Assembly (NCBI GenBank): GCA_009786455.1
Contig: WQTD01000012.1
Coordinates: 10,983-66,191 of the forward strand
Length of the DNA stretch: 55,209 bases
Origin: Treponema sp.
GTDB lineage: Bacteria; Spirochaetota; Spirochaetia; Treponematales; Breznakiellaceae
Direction of reading: 5' to 3'
The position numbers and the translations under genes are program-made. The notes under the pieces were generated by a model. It did no database searches and was not told the DNA's origin. It was given only the letters and a program-made list of their open reading frames with translations. This document shows, one piece after another, positions 1 through 7,424 of the stretch (position 1 is its first letter; each line of letters starts with the position of its first letter).

Positions 1-3000
1 TTCATCAAGCGCTTTTCTTGCAAGCGTCATGTAATTGGCAAGACGGCAGTCGCATATTAACTTGCCGGTACCCACGGCTACATTTTCAGGATTGTATTTA
101 CCGCTTTTCAGGGCAACGATGGCTTCACCGATTATAATTTGAGCGGGAAAACAAATATCGTTATGCACATATTTTTTCCCCATCATTATTGCTTCCATAT
201 TTCCCATGGGAAGCGGTTCAGCTTTTATACCCCTATTGTTAAGGCAAGCATTTATTATCAGACAGAAAGCCCTGCTTACATTGGGGACAAGTACAGTTTT
301 TTTCTGATTGTCTTTTTTGTAGTACTTAACCGGGAATGGATCGCCGAGCGGTTTTACATTTAACGATTCTTTTTTCCGCCGGATATTTACAGTTTCGATA
401 AATGAACGCACCCTTATCCGCAGTGGTCCCGCAATTTCGCTCTCATCCATTTTTAAAACGAGCGGAGACTTGCCGGATATTTCGCTCATAATTCGGGTTA
501 TTTCATCGGCATAAAGAGCGTCATGCCCGCAGCCGAAACTGAAAATATCGACATACTCCAGCAACGGATGTTCCGCAGCGAAAATTGCACCTGACAGCAG
601 CCGCGCATGATTGTTGTTGGTTATATCAAGCCGCGATTTCGTAAGTGAGATTTTACCGAGACCGGGAAGAGAATCAACAGTGAGTACCGGCACTCCGACA
701 CTTGTGAAATATCTGGACAGATTATGGTTTACAAGATCATCGTACTGATAGTGCCTTCCGGAAATGACTACCGCGAAACCATCTTTCTTTTTGGTTTCCT
801 CAATAATTTTTTTGCCGTATTCAACCAGAGTTTTATTAAATTCTTCAAGAGACGCCATTCCCTGTTTTATCGCAGCAAGGCACACGTTATGCGAAATATT
901 AAACGTTTCCTGAATGAAACGGCAGAGCTGGTAATCCCTGTCCCTGTCTGTAAACCAGTGAAACAGCGGCGCATCCAGTACAATGCCGTGTTTGCCTTCA
1001 GGATCATTTGAATAACGGATCGAAAGAGGATAACTTTTCAATACGGGACAGGTAAATGTACTGAATCGCTCAGGATTGTCAGACGGTAAATGATTTATCT
1101 GAGGGAAGAATATCCTGTCCGCTCCGTTTTTACATAGATCCTGTATATGTCCGTGAACAAGTTTAGCCGGGAAACAGACTGTGTCAGATGCCACATATTG
1201 AAGTCCCTGCTCGTACAGCTTCTTTGAACTTTTCCTGGAAACTTTTATTTTAAATCCAAGAGCTCCCCAGAAAGATTTCCAGAAAGGCAGATCCCTCCAG
1301 AAATCCAGCACTCTCGGAATGCCTATCGTTATATTTTTTTCCGGCAGTAAACGTGAAAATGAATAATCCTTAAATAAAAGTTCTTCGCGGATTTTAATCA
1401 TATCCGGAACAGAATTCATAATGGCTGTTACTTTGGCAGCTTCTTCCTTAACTGCCTGATTGGAAGGATCACCCACAATTTTTCCGCGTTCGCAGCGGTT
1501 TCCCGTAACCCAGGTTAATCCTTCCGGCGCGGACGGATGCTTGGGAAACCGTACCAAAGTACGGTTGCAATTATTTGTACAGAAAAGACAAATTAAATTG
1601 GCTTCCTGTTTATAAATAAAATCATTGAGCGCTTCAAACCCAATAAAGCGGGTATTATCGCCGGATCCGTGAGGTGAAGTATATCCATTTTCGGTAATTT
1701 CCCGTTTTGTCAGCAAGGCAATTCCTATCGCGCCCATCTCGCCGGGATACGGGGCGCGGACGACATTTCTTCCCAGATACTGTTCCAACGCGCGCAAAAC
1801 CGCGTCGTTTTTAAAAGTCCCCCCCTGAACAACGATCTTGTCTCCGAGCTGAGCGGGATTGGAAATTCTGATAACTTTTGTAAATACATTTTCAATTATT
1901 GAACGGCAAAGTCCCGCCATTATATCATCAGCCTGCTTGCCGTTTTTTTGTTCTGTGATTATCGTGCTGTTCATAAAGACAGTGCAGCGGCTTCCGAGCT
2001 TTGCCGGATTTTTCGCATTGAAAGCCTTCTCCGCGATTTTTTCAACGGGAATATGCAAGGTTTCCGCGAATGTTTCCAGGAATGAGCCGCACCCGGAAGA
2101 ACAGGCTTCGTTGACAGTAATATTTGTAATGATATTATTTGTTATGTTGATTGCCTTCATATCCTGGCCGCCAATATCCAGAATGAAAGTTACGCCGGGA
2201 ACATATTTTTGCGCCGCCGCCGCGTGCGCTACAGTTTCAACAGTATGAAAATCAGCACCTAACGCCTTGTCAAAAAGAAGCTCGCCGTAACCGGTAGTTC
2301 CCAGAGCTTTGACCTCAAGATTGATTCCGGCGTCTTTGTATTTTTTATATGTGTCAAGAAGCGCCTGCCTGACTACCTTTAATGGTTCGCCTTTGTTGGG
2401 ACTGTAAAAACTGTCAATTACATTTTCTTCATCGTCCATTAGTACAAACTTGGTCGTAGTTGATCCCGCGTCAATTCCAAGAAATACGCGGATGGTTTCG
2501 CCCTTAAGCTGCTTTAACATTTCAAAATCATGCGTAATATAGCGGGTTTTATGGCGCTCAAGAAATTCCTTGCGCTCTCTCTTGTCTGTAAAAAAGCTGG
2601 CGTTAAGCTTATCGGCATTCCCCGTAACAATCTCCCTGTGCATGGAGAGCGAAGTCAGAGCCGCTTCCGGACTGAAATGTTTATTGTAATCATTGAAAAA
2701 TTCATTTGCGGAAAGAGCCGCACCGTAAGCGACAAAAATTTCACTACCAGGCGGTGTTATAATATCAGAATCAACAAGATTGAGTCTTTCGGCAAAAACC
2801 TTAATTAAAGTCGGGTTAAAAGTTAAAGGGCCGCCTTCAAAAATCACCGGCGGTTTTATTTCAAGACCCTGTGCAAGACCGCCGATAGTCTGCTTCGCAA
2901 TTGCATGAAAAGTTGAAAGCGCGATATCTTCAGGAATTCCGCCCTGGTTTAAAAGCGGCTGAATATCGGTTTTTGCGAAAACACCGCAGCGTCCTGATAT

Positions 3001-3495
3001 ATCATAAACCTGAGTGCCTCTTGCGGCAAATTCGTCAAATTGTTCAACCGGAATGCGAAGAAGAGCGGCAATTTCATCAATGAATGCGCCTGTCCCTCCG
3101 GCACAGCTTCCGTTCATGCGCATGTCTCCGGCTAAAAGATGCCCTGATGTCTCATCATGATAAAAAAAGATGATCTTCGCATCCTGTCCGCCAAGTTCCA
3201 CCGCAACTTTTGTCTGCGGGAAAAATGTCCTGACTGCGATGGAATTGGCGACTACTTCCTGTATGTACGGCGCATTAATCGTCTCTGCAATGATCCTGCC
3301 GCCGGATCCGCAGAAGACAAGTTTTATGCTTTCATTGGGATACTTAAAAAAAATTTCTCTTAAGAGAGAATAGACTTTTTCGCTTTGGCAGGCATGATGA
3401 CGTTCATACCCTGAAAAAAGAACTTCCTTTGTTTCAGGTCTGATTAATACTGCTTTTACGGTTGTGGAACCAACATCTACGCCCAGATGTAACAA
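1..3495 (-). CDS. Two-module acyl-CoA dehydratase activase-type (BadF/HgdC family) giant protein, 3' end cut by window
   Basis: The reading frame is open from 3495 to position 1 (1165 codons) and runs off the left edge. Two ASKHA ATPase modules are visible. The first has phosphate-binding motif GVDVGSTT near residue 5 and the second has GIDAGSTTTK near residue 337. Each keeps the two cysteines that in the HgdC family bind the [4Fe-4S] cluster at the dimer interface: NGSCAGGTGAF and GRCGVFAKTD in the first, EACSSGCGSF and GSRCTVFMNS in the second. After about residue 720 a DUF2229/HgdB-like region begins (IGIPRVLDFWRDLPFW). Known single-module relatives use ATP to drive an electron into 2-hydroxyacyl-CoA dehydratases or benzoyl-CoA reductases. 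The role of the large fused form is not established, so the substrate is unknown. The start is TTG at 3495, because GGGGA lies 6 nt upstream and no ATG occurs in frame after the stop at 3513. Confidence 0.85.
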   Translation of the reverse strand, partial: MLHLGVDVGSTTVKAVLIRPETKEVLFSGYERHHACQSEKVYSLLREIFFKYPNESIKLVFCGSGGRIIAETINAPYIQEVVANSIAVRTFFPQTKVAVELGGQDAKIIFFYHDETSGHLLAGDMRMNGSCAGGTGAFIDEIAALLRIPVEQFDEFAARGTQVYDISGRCGVFAKTDIQPLLNQGGIPEDIALSTFHAIAKQTIGGLAQGLEIKPPVIFEGGPLTFNPTLIKVFAERLNLVDSDIITPPGSEIFVAYGAALSANEFFNDYNKHFSPEAALTSLSMHREIVTGNADKLNASFFTDKRERKEFLERHKTRYITHDFEMLKQLKGETIRVFLGIDAGSTTTKFVLMDDEENVIDSFYSPNKGEPLKVVRQALLDTYKKYKDAGINLEVKALGTTGYGELLFDKALGADFHTVETVAHAAAAQKYVPGVTFILDIGGQDMKAINITNNIITNITVNEACSSGCGSFLETFAETLHIPVEKIAEKAFNAKNPAKLGSRCTVFMNSTIITEQKNGKQADDIMAGLCRSIIENVFTKVIRISNPAQLGDKIVVQGGTFKNDAVLRALEQYLGRNVVRAPYPGEMGAIGIALLTKREITENGYTSPHGSGDNTRFIGFEALNDFIYKQEANLICLFCTNNCNRTLVRFPKHPSAPEGLTWVTGNRCERGKIVGDPSNQAVKEEAAKVTAIMNSVPDMIKIREELLFKDYSFSRLLPEKNITIGIPRVLDFWRDLPFWKSFWGALGFKIKVSRKSSKKLYEQGLQYVASDTVCFPAKLVHGHIQDLCKNGADRIFFPQINHLPSDNPERFSTFTCPVLKSYPLSIRYSNDPEGKHGIVLDAPLFHWFTDRDRDYQLCRFIQETFNISHNVCLAAIKQGMASLEEFNKTLVEYGKKIIEETKKKDGFAVVISGRHYQYDDLVNHNLSRYFTSVGVPVLTVDSLPGLGKISLTKSRLDITNNNHARLLSGAIFAAEHPLLEYVDIFSFGCGHDALYADEITRIMSEISGKSPLVLKMDESEIAGPLRIRVRSFIETVNIRRKKESLNVKPLGDPFPVKYYKKDNQKKTVLVPNVSRAFCLIINACLNNRGIKAEPLPMGNMEAIMMGKKYVHNDICFPAQIIIGEAIVALKSGKYNPENVAVGTGKLICDCRLANYMTLARKALDE

Positions 3496-3565
3496 ATTTA
3501 TTCCCCATAATTAAAACATTACATTGTGAAACTACAGACATGGCAGCCACAATAGAACGAATAAA

Positions 3566-3595
3566 ATTATACCGTACTTTTCATTAAAAAATCAA
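3566..3595 (-). promoter_or_regulatory. Sigma70-type promoter for the activase gene
   Basis: On the minus strand, -35 TTGATT (3595-3590), an 18-nt spacer and a perfect -10 TATAAT (3571-3566) are seen. The predicted start near 3559 leaves a leader of about 65 nt before the TTG start codon. Confidence 0.6.
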
Positions 3596-3675
3596 CACAT
3601 ACCTAAAGTAATAATCATAAAAAAATCAGTTTCGATATTAGATTCTAATAAAACAAAATTATCAGGAGGAGGATC

Positions 3676-3993
3676 GTGAAAAATTTCTTTAAAACATTTA
3701 CTTGTGTTTTAATTATCGGAATTACGCTCGCCGCGTTTGTTAGCTGTAAAAAAAGGCGCGGATGACGGGAAAATCAAGCTTAGGGTTATCAATTACCATG
3801 TGGGAACAGATTTCGCGGCGGATTATTTCAGCTATTTATTCACTGAATTTGATCCAAAATCACTTGAGTTTAACATGGCAGACGGCAGAATTTACAGCGT
3901 TCCGACATCACACCCGAAGTAATTTCCGCGGTAGGTTATGTTCAAAAAATGTTAATCGAATACAAAACCGCGAATGCCGCCGGCGGAATATAA
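3676..3993 (+). pseudogene. Remnant of a sugar ABC transporter substrate-binding lipoprotein
   Basis: A GTG start at 3676 follows a good Shine-Dalgarno (AGGAGG, 3664-3669). It opens a lipoprotein signal peptide with lipobox LAAFVSC, but the frame stops after 29 codons. Removing one base from the run of seven A at 3748-3754 joins the signal peptide to the frame that continues KKGADDGKIKLRV to a stop at 3922. A third frame continues to 3993 (ISAVGYVQKMLIEY). The pieces resemble family 1 solute-binding proteins (N-terminal strand, then ADGRIYSVPT as in mid-protein segments), which are normally 400-450 residues. Only about 100 codons survive, so a large internal deletion is inferred. Promoter and RBS look intact; the product should not be functional. 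The family call rests on short motifs. Confidence 0.6.
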
Positions 3994-4008
3994 TACCGAC
4001 AGCCGCCA

Positions 4009-4990
4009 TGGGAGTGCTGTTTCTCCTGCTTCTTAATCCCCATTTCGGCATGATCAAGTCGGCGGTAAATTTATTCGGCATCAGCGGTGCGAAGATTCCC
4101 AATCCTTTCGGGAATTCCGACTTGGAAGGAAATTTCATTAACGGCTTTTATGAAAGTGAAACAATCCGTTACGGTGAACTGGGTTACGGATATCCTGAAA
4201 AAAGCCAGACCATGCTGAATGTACCGAACAAAAAAAATCAAACTGTACTTATGCTGCGAAGAATTCGATAAGCGGAATGGAAAATTACTTTCATATAAGA
4301 GAAATCTTGATTTAAGAAACGGCTTATTAATAAGGAATTTAATATGGGAATCCCCAGAAAAACGCCGTATTCACATTAAAATAAGCCGATTTGTCAGTTC
4401 TACCAGACGGAATCTTATGGTTATTGAATACCATGCGACTCCTTTAAATTTCAACGGAGAGCTGCGTTTATATCAGAAATTAGTACAAATGTAATAAATC
4501 ACACAAGAGATACAAATCCCCCTATTGACTACGGACCTTACGGCAGCGCTCTTGTTACAGAAAAAAATCACACTGACAGGAATAAAACCATTGTTGTACA
4601 GCGGGTAAAAAACAACAGATTCCGTTTGCATTGTCAGGCTGTTTTATCATTAAGAAAAATGTTACCTGACGATACACAGCAGAGTTTTAATCCCGTTTTT
4701 ACACCGATGATTAATGAATACTGCCAGCATGGCGGCGGAAAATATGCGCAATGCCTGCAAAGCGCTGGAAAAAATACGGAAAGAATTCCCCAAACGTTAT
4801 GTGCAATTAAAGGAAAAACTTGCCTAAAGCGACAGCGAAGCTGAAAACTGGTTTCATGCTGCCGATAAGAGGCAGAAGGATTAAAGTTACGGTTTCCCGC
4901 GAAGGCTTTATATTAAAACTGACAGAAGGAGAGCCTTTGACTGTCAATGTTGACGGTAAGCCTGTACATCTTGAGATGACGCTGATATAA
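4009..4990 (+). pseudogene. Degraded GH65 glycoside phosphorylase (kojibiose/maltose/trehalose phosphorylase type)
   Basis: Pieces of one GH65 protein lie in order in different frames. From about 4015 comes an N-terminal beta-sandwich segment (LNPHFGMIKSAVNLFG, then YGELGYGYPEKSQTMLNVPN). After a run of eight A at 4230-4237 the frame shifts to IKLYLCCEEFD, RNLDLRNGLLIRNLIWESP and IEYHATPLNFNGELRL. Near 4476 it shifts again to VINHTRDTNPPIDYGPYG. From 4729 a third frame gives MAAENMRNACKALEKIRKEF, a stop at about 4828, and ENWFHAAD. From about 4830 the C-terminal domain follows (RGRRIKVTVSREG to a stop at 4990). Intact members are about 750 residues; here the central (alpha/alpha)6 barrel with the catalytic acid is mostly deleted. 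GH65 enzymes split alpha-glucosides with phosphate. The order of conserved blocks makes the family call fairly safe; the substrate cannot be told. Confidence 0.75.
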
Positions 4991-5172
4991 AAGATGAAAA
5001 AATATAGAACTATTTTTTTGACATTTCCTCCGAACGGGGTGTATTTCCGGAAAAAGTAAAATGGCTGGGCGGCGTAATTGAAACGTTTCAGGGAATTTTT
5101 AAATGAACAGGGAAAATAAACGCAATTTATTAATTTCTTTACTTTTTTCAAAAGCCTTTATACCATACTCGT
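4991..5172 (+). other. Gap after the GH65 remnant; possible further gene debris
   Basis: No intact gene is seen. One plus-strand frame ending at 5106 gives DISSERGVFPEKVKWLGG, which reads like coding sequence but is too short to place. It may be another remnant of the decayed locus. The base composition is AT-rich close to the methylase start. Confidence 0.3.
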
Positions 5173-6030
5173 ATGATAAAAAACAATTCTCCTGTTAAGC
5201 CGTTTTTAAAGTGGGCGGGAGGCAAGAGACAGTTGTTAGCAGAAATTAAGAAAAATCTTCCGGACAATATCGATAGCCTTACATATTTTGAGCCGTTTTT
5301 GGGAGCCGGCGCTGTTTTCTTTGACCTGCAGCCCAAAAAAGCCGTTATAAACGATTTTAACGGGCAATTAATTCTAACATATAATGTAATAAAGGATAAT
5401 ATTGACGAACTTGCCGCATTACTGAATAAATATCAAAAAAAAAATGATGAAAACAATTTTTATAAAATCAGAAATATTGATCGTGAACCGGAAAAATTTA
5501 ACAAGTTATCGAATATTGAGAAAGCAGCCCGTCTCATCTTTTTAAATAAAACATGTTTCAATGGCTTATATCGTGTCAACTCACAGGGGTTTTTTAATGT
5601 ACCTTACGGAAAATACAAGAATCCTGCAATATGTGAAGAGATTATACTGCGCCGGATTAGTAGCTATTTAAATACCAGTAAAATCAATATTTTAAATTGT
5701 GATTTTGAAAATGCAGTTTCAACAGCAGATAAAATGTCATTTGTATATTTTGATCCTCCATATCATAGTCCCGATAAAACCAATTTTACTGGTTATCAGG
5801 CAAATGGATTTGATGAAACCGGGCAGGAGCGGCTTTACAATGTTTTTAATAAATTAACCAATCAAGGGGTAAAATGCCTGTTAAGCAACTCTGATACTGA
5901 TTTTATCAGGAAATTATATAAAAGGAAAATATTTAAAATTATATCTGTACAGGCAAAAAGGGCGATTAATTCTAATTCTGCCGGAAGAGGCAATGTAAAT
6001 GAAGTCCTGATAAAAAATTGGCAGGATTAG
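5173..6030 (+). CDS. D12-class adenine-N6 DNA methyltransferase (Dam/DpnIIA type)
   Basis: The 285-residue protein carries the class order of motifs: FLKWAGGKRQLL at residues 12-23 (typical Dam N-terminus), the S-adenosylmethionine motif FEPFLGAGAVFFDL near 41-54, and the catalytic DPPY near 194-197, followed by the expected late block (NSNSAGRGNVNEVLIKN). Its length matches Dam enzymes (about 270-285). It should transfer a methyl group to adenine N6 in duplex DNA; GATC is the commonest target of close relatives but is not shown here. No restriction endonuclease or mismatch-repair gene adjoins it, so it appears to be an orphan. It sits right beside decayed genes and is richer in A/T and in AAA/AAT codons than its neighbours, which is compatible with recent transfer. 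No Shine-Dalgarno is evident before the ATG at 5173. Confidence 0.9.
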   Translation: MIKNNSPVKPFLKWAGGKRQLLAEIKKNLPDNIDSLTYFEPFLGAGAVFFDLQPKKAVINDFNGQLILTYNVIKDNIDELAALLNKYQKKNDENNFYKIRNIDREPEKFNKLSNIEKAARLIFLNKTCFNGLYRVNSQGFFNVPYGKYKNPAICEEIILRRISSYLNTSKINILNCDFENAVSTADKMSFVYFDPPYHSPDKTNFTGYQANGFDETGQERLYNVFNKLTNQGVKCLLSNSDTDFIRKLYKRKIFKIISVQAKRAINSNSAGRGNVNEVLIKNWQD

Positions 6031-6063
6031 CCAGAATCCTGAAATTATTAATTTCCTTCGCCA

Positions 6064-6092
6064 TTGAATTTCCTCATTATTCATGTTAGAAT
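6064..6092 (+). promoter_or_regulatory. Promoter of the HD-GYP gene
   Basis: TTGAAT (6064-6069), a 17-nt spacer and TAGAAT (6087-6092) with an extended TGT just ahead of the -10. The leader to the ATG at 6132 is about 33 nt and carries GGAG. Confidence 0.6.
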
Positions 6093-6131
6093 GACGTAAG
6101 CTTTTTTATCATATTTTCAACGGAGCTTAAA

Positions 6132-6812
6132 ATGCAGGAAAATGTTTTAACGGCGGACAGCAGCGGCGCAAATTCTGAAAAGATAACGCAGATGCAAAAA
6201 CTTCAGGACAGCATGGTAGCTGTTTTCGCGGATATTATCGAGAGCCGCGATAATATCACCAGCGGGCATATAGAACGTGTAATTAAATGTTTAAAAATTT
6301 TAACGGAAGCGCTGATAAGACGCGGGAAATATACCGACGAGTTAAGTAAACTTGATCTGGATATATTCTACTCTGCTGCGCAGTTGTACGATATAGGTAA
6401 AATCTTTATTTCAGACTCCATTCTGAATAAGTCGGGCAAACTTACTTTCGATGAATTCGAAACCATGAAAACTCATGCCATTGAAGGGGAGTGTGTATTT
6501 GACCAAATTGATAAACTGACAAAAACAAATTTTAAATTTCTGGAATATGCCAGATTGTTTGCAGGTTATCATCATGAACGCTGGGACGGAAACGGATATC
6601 CGCGCGGACTGGACAAGCTGAACATCCCTATTCACGGGCGCATTATGGCAATCATCGACGTTTATGTCGCTCTTGTTTCAGAACGCCCGTTTAAAAAAGC
6701 GTTTACACCGGAAGACGCGGTAAAAATTGTCATGGACAGCACCGATGAAATGTTCGATCCCGAAATCGCCGAAATATTTTTTGAGGAAAAGGAAAAATTT
6801 AAAGATATATAA
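6132..6812 (+). CDS. HD-GYP-like protein with altered metal-site residues
   Basis: The 226-residue cytoplasmic protein aligns by motif with HD-GYP domains, which hydrolyse cyclic di-GMP. It has SGHIERV near residue 48, then AAQLYDIGKI where the family has LHDIGK, then MKTHAIEG, HHERWDGNGYP, and a late block IIDVYVALVSERPFKK. The histidine of the HD dyad is Tyr86, and the usual DVxDAL is DVYVAL. The other histidines and the GYP motif are intact. Loss of a metal ligand suggests weak or no phosphodiesterase activity, or a sensory role. There is no attached receiver or PAS domain, only a short N-terminal helix of about 25 residues. GGAG 6 nt before ATG supports the start. The gene is monocistronic and converges on the superoxide reductase gene. 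Confidence 0.85.
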   Translation: MQENVLTADSSGANSEKITQMQKLQDSMVAVFADIIESRDNITSGHIERVIKCLKILTEALIRRGKYTDELSKLDLDIFYSAAQLYDIGKIFISDSILNKSGKLTFDEFETMKTHAIEGECVFDQIDKLTKTNFKFLEYARLFAGYHHERWDGNGYPRGLDKLNIPIHGRIMAIIDVYVALVSERPFKKAFTPEDAVKIVMDSTDEMFDPEIAEIFFEEKEKFKDI

Positions 6813-6868
6813 ATCTGCGATCCTTCAGTTCCTGTTTGTTTTAGGACAGCCCCATATAAACCGGTATT

Positions 6869-7249
6869 TTATGCTTCTGCCATCCATAGCCCGTGCAAGT
6901 TACAGTACGCATAAACAGTAACCAGTCCGCTTCCGGTTATAAACCCGGCGGACGGAGCTCCAGTATGCGGTAAAACAACACGCTGCGTCCTGTCTCCTTC
7001 GGCAGCAACGATCCATGCAATATGATGTTCATCAGTCATTGGATGGGGTACACTTCCCACAGTAACTGTTATTTTATTTCCATCGCGGGAAACTTCAGGG
7101 ACGTGCTTTTCCTTTGATGCATCGGCGGTATTTGGTTTCATTTCCTGCATTTCTTCACCGCAGCAAACCACGCCCGGTCCTGCGCAATGTACATAACTGA
7201 TAATATTCCCGCAATGGGAGCATTTACAAAACCGTCTCTCGTTTTTCAT
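6869..7249 (-). CDS. Desulfoferrodoxin, 2Fe superoxide reductase
   Basis: The 126-residue protein has an N-terminal desulforedoxin-like rubredoxin centre (Cys10-x2-Cys13 and Cys29-Cys30) followed by the superoxide reductase domain. In this domain the expected active-site iron ligands are present: His49 in EKHVP, His69, His75 and the pair Cys116-x2-His119. Lys48 before the first His is the conserved residue that helps proton donation. Such enzymes reduce superoxide to hydrogen peroxide without releasing oxygen and are typical of anaerobes. All four Cys of the N-terminal centre are kept, so this is the two-iron class. The start at 7249 is preferred over an upstream ATG at 7288 because AAGGAG lies 7 nt before it and homology begins there. 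Confidence 0.92.
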   Translation of the reverse strand: MKNERRFCKCSHCGNIISYVHCAGPGVVCCGEEMQEMKPNTADASKEKHVPEVSRDGNKITVTVGSVPHPMTDEHHIAWIVAAEGDRTQRVVLPHTGAPSAGFITGSGLVTVYAYCNLHGLWMAEA

Positions 7250-7319
7250 ATCTTTTCTCCTTGCATTGATTATTATTTCATGTTCCAAACAGAATTTCCA
7301 TAATTATTTTGACACATTT

Positions 7320-7349
7320 TTACATAAAATTATCAAGCAAGGGTATAAT
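7320..7349 (+). promoter_or_regulatory. Distal promoter candidate for the cyclase gene
   Basis: TTACAT (7320-7325), an 18-nt spacer and a perfect TATAAT (7344-7349). It would give a leader of about 69 nt with no Shine-Dalgarno near the ATG at 7425, so the proximal element at 7409-7417 may be the one that makes translated mRNA. Confidence 0.45.
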
Positions 7350-7408
7350 AACAGGAAAATTTATATAAATCCTGCAAATCCAGCCCTCTTCCTTTTTAAC
7401 AACAAACA

Positions 7409-7417
7409 TGTTATATT
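7409..7417 (+). promoter_or_regulatory. Extended -10 element abutting the cyclase start (leaderless candidate)
   Basis: TGT followed by TATATT (7412-7417) ends 7 nt before the ATG at 7425. A -35 match is poor. The spacing would place transcription start at or next to the A of the start codon. Confidence 0.4.
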
Positions 7418-7424
7418 ATCTACC

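Noticed and set aside
139-2808. Several plus-strand frames of 92-129 codons
   Set aside because: All are antisense to the long activase frame, which has clear family motifs; none has a ribosome-binding site or recognisable motif.
3762-4844. Three plus-strand frames treated as separate genes
   Set aside because: Their translations line up as consecutive pieces of one GH65 protein, so they are one pseudogene.
7309-7314. TTGACA as -35 for the TATAAT at 7344
   Set aside because: The spacer would be 29 nt; TTACAT at 7320 gives a workable 18 nt.
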